In this document: positions 5,241 to 5,458 of the stretch, piece by piece
Numbering within the stretch: position 1 is the stretch's first letter
Layout of the letters: each line of letters begins with the position of its first letter
Origin: Chloroflexota bacterium
Lineage (GTDB): Bacteria > Chloroflexota > Dehalococcoidia > GIF9 > UBA5629
DNA length: 5,458 nt
Assembly (NCBI GenBank): GCA_020354105.1
Contig: CP070642.1
Location: 519,192 to 524,649, forward strand
Reading direction: 5' to 3'
Made by a program: the position numbers and the translations under genes
The notes under the pieces: model-generated
What the model was told of the DNA's origin: nothing
The model's database searches: none
Seen by the model: the letters and a program-made list of their open reading frames with translations, nothing else

Positions 5241-5458
5241 CTACTCCCTCCCCTCAGATATTGCAGGCGCCCGGTCAATGTGCAGATAATCTTTATACTT
5301 CCTGCGCTTCTCTTTCAGCAGTGGCCACGTCTTCATAAAGTAGTCCTTGGATGGCTTTATTTCATAGGTAAAGTGGCGATACGCATTCTCCTCCGAGAAG
5401 CGGTGCCACTTAATTTGTTCCTCCGGGAAATTGACCTTAATCTTACCATTCTCGATGC
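5241..5458 (-). CDS. C-terminal end of an unrecognised protein (5' end outside window)
   Basis: Read on the minus strand, the frame is open from the window edge to a TAG (complement of 5241-5243). It gives 71 residues after two leftover bases. The segment begins IENGKIKVNFPEEQIKWHRF and ends in YLHIDRAPAISEGRE. It is rich in Lys, Arg, Tyr, Phe and Trp and looks like a helical C-terminal extension of a soluble protein. No catalytic motif is visible and I cannot name a family. It stops 4 nt before the start of the 125-residue gene, and that gene's ribosome site lies inside its last codons, so the two are very probably one operon with coupled translation. The codon content resembles its neighbours. 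That it is coding is inferred from the long open frame, the sensible protein composition and the tight operon spacing. Confidence 0.7.
   Translation of the reverse strand, partial: IENGKIKVNFPEEQIKWHRFSEENAYRHFTYEIKPSKDYFMKTWPLLKEKRRKYKDYLHIDRAPAISEGRE
5244..5251 (-). promoter_or_regulatory. Ribosome binding site of the 125-residue gene
   Basis: GGAGGGAG on the minus strand, 7 nt before the ATG at 5236, decides that start over the in-frame ATG at 5278. It overlaps the last codons of the upstream gene. Confidence 0.7.

Noticed and set aside
5237..5278. ATG at complement 5278 as the start of the minus-strand 125-residue gene
   Set aside because: The 14 extra residues would lie within the end of the preceding coding frame, and the strong GGAGGGAG sits directly before the ATG at 5236.

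Overview
This window looks like a stretch of bacterial chromosome, most probably from the Chloroflexota and plausibly a Dehalococcoidia-type lineage. That placement is inferred from the gene set (dapF next to the LL-diaminopimelate aminotransferase dapL, then hflX) and from protein character. No rRNA or other decisive marker is present. I see no tRNA, rRNA, CRISPR array, insertion sequence or prophage feature.

Layout. Positions 1-2772 (+) form one compact, apparently co-transcribed block: the 3' end of dapF (diaminopimelate epimerase), dapL (overlapping dapF by the ATGA motif), hflX (ribosome-associated GTPase) and a 69-residue two-cluster ferredoxin. Gaps inside the block are -4, 16 and 15 nt. 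A 128-nt intergenic region (2773-2900) carries a perfect TTGACA -35 element and a 7-bp inverted repeat, and leads into a XerC/XerD-type tyrosine recombinase (2901-3833, +). A second intergenic region (3834-3931) holds an extended -10 promoter for trxB, thioredoxin reductase (3932-4849, +). The last ~600 bases are on the minus strand and face trxB tail to tail: a 125-residue protein of unknown function (4859-5236), preceded by the C-terminal end of another unrecognised protein (5241-5458, running off the window).

How the genes fit together. dapL makes LL-diaminopimelate directly from tetrahydrodipicolinate and dapF epimerises it to meso-diaminopimelate, the lysine (and, where present, peptidoglycan) precursor. 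HflX splits or rescues ribosomes, typically under stress. The small ferredoxin has an N-terminal segment that closely resembles the Fe-S domain of the archaeal/eukaryotic ribosome-splitting factor ABCE1/RLI. Its position directly after hflX, in the same reading frame beyond a single TAG stop, is the most intriguing point in the window. The Xer recombinase and TrxB are housekeeping genes with their own promoters. The minus-strand pair is the only part whose function I cannot assign.
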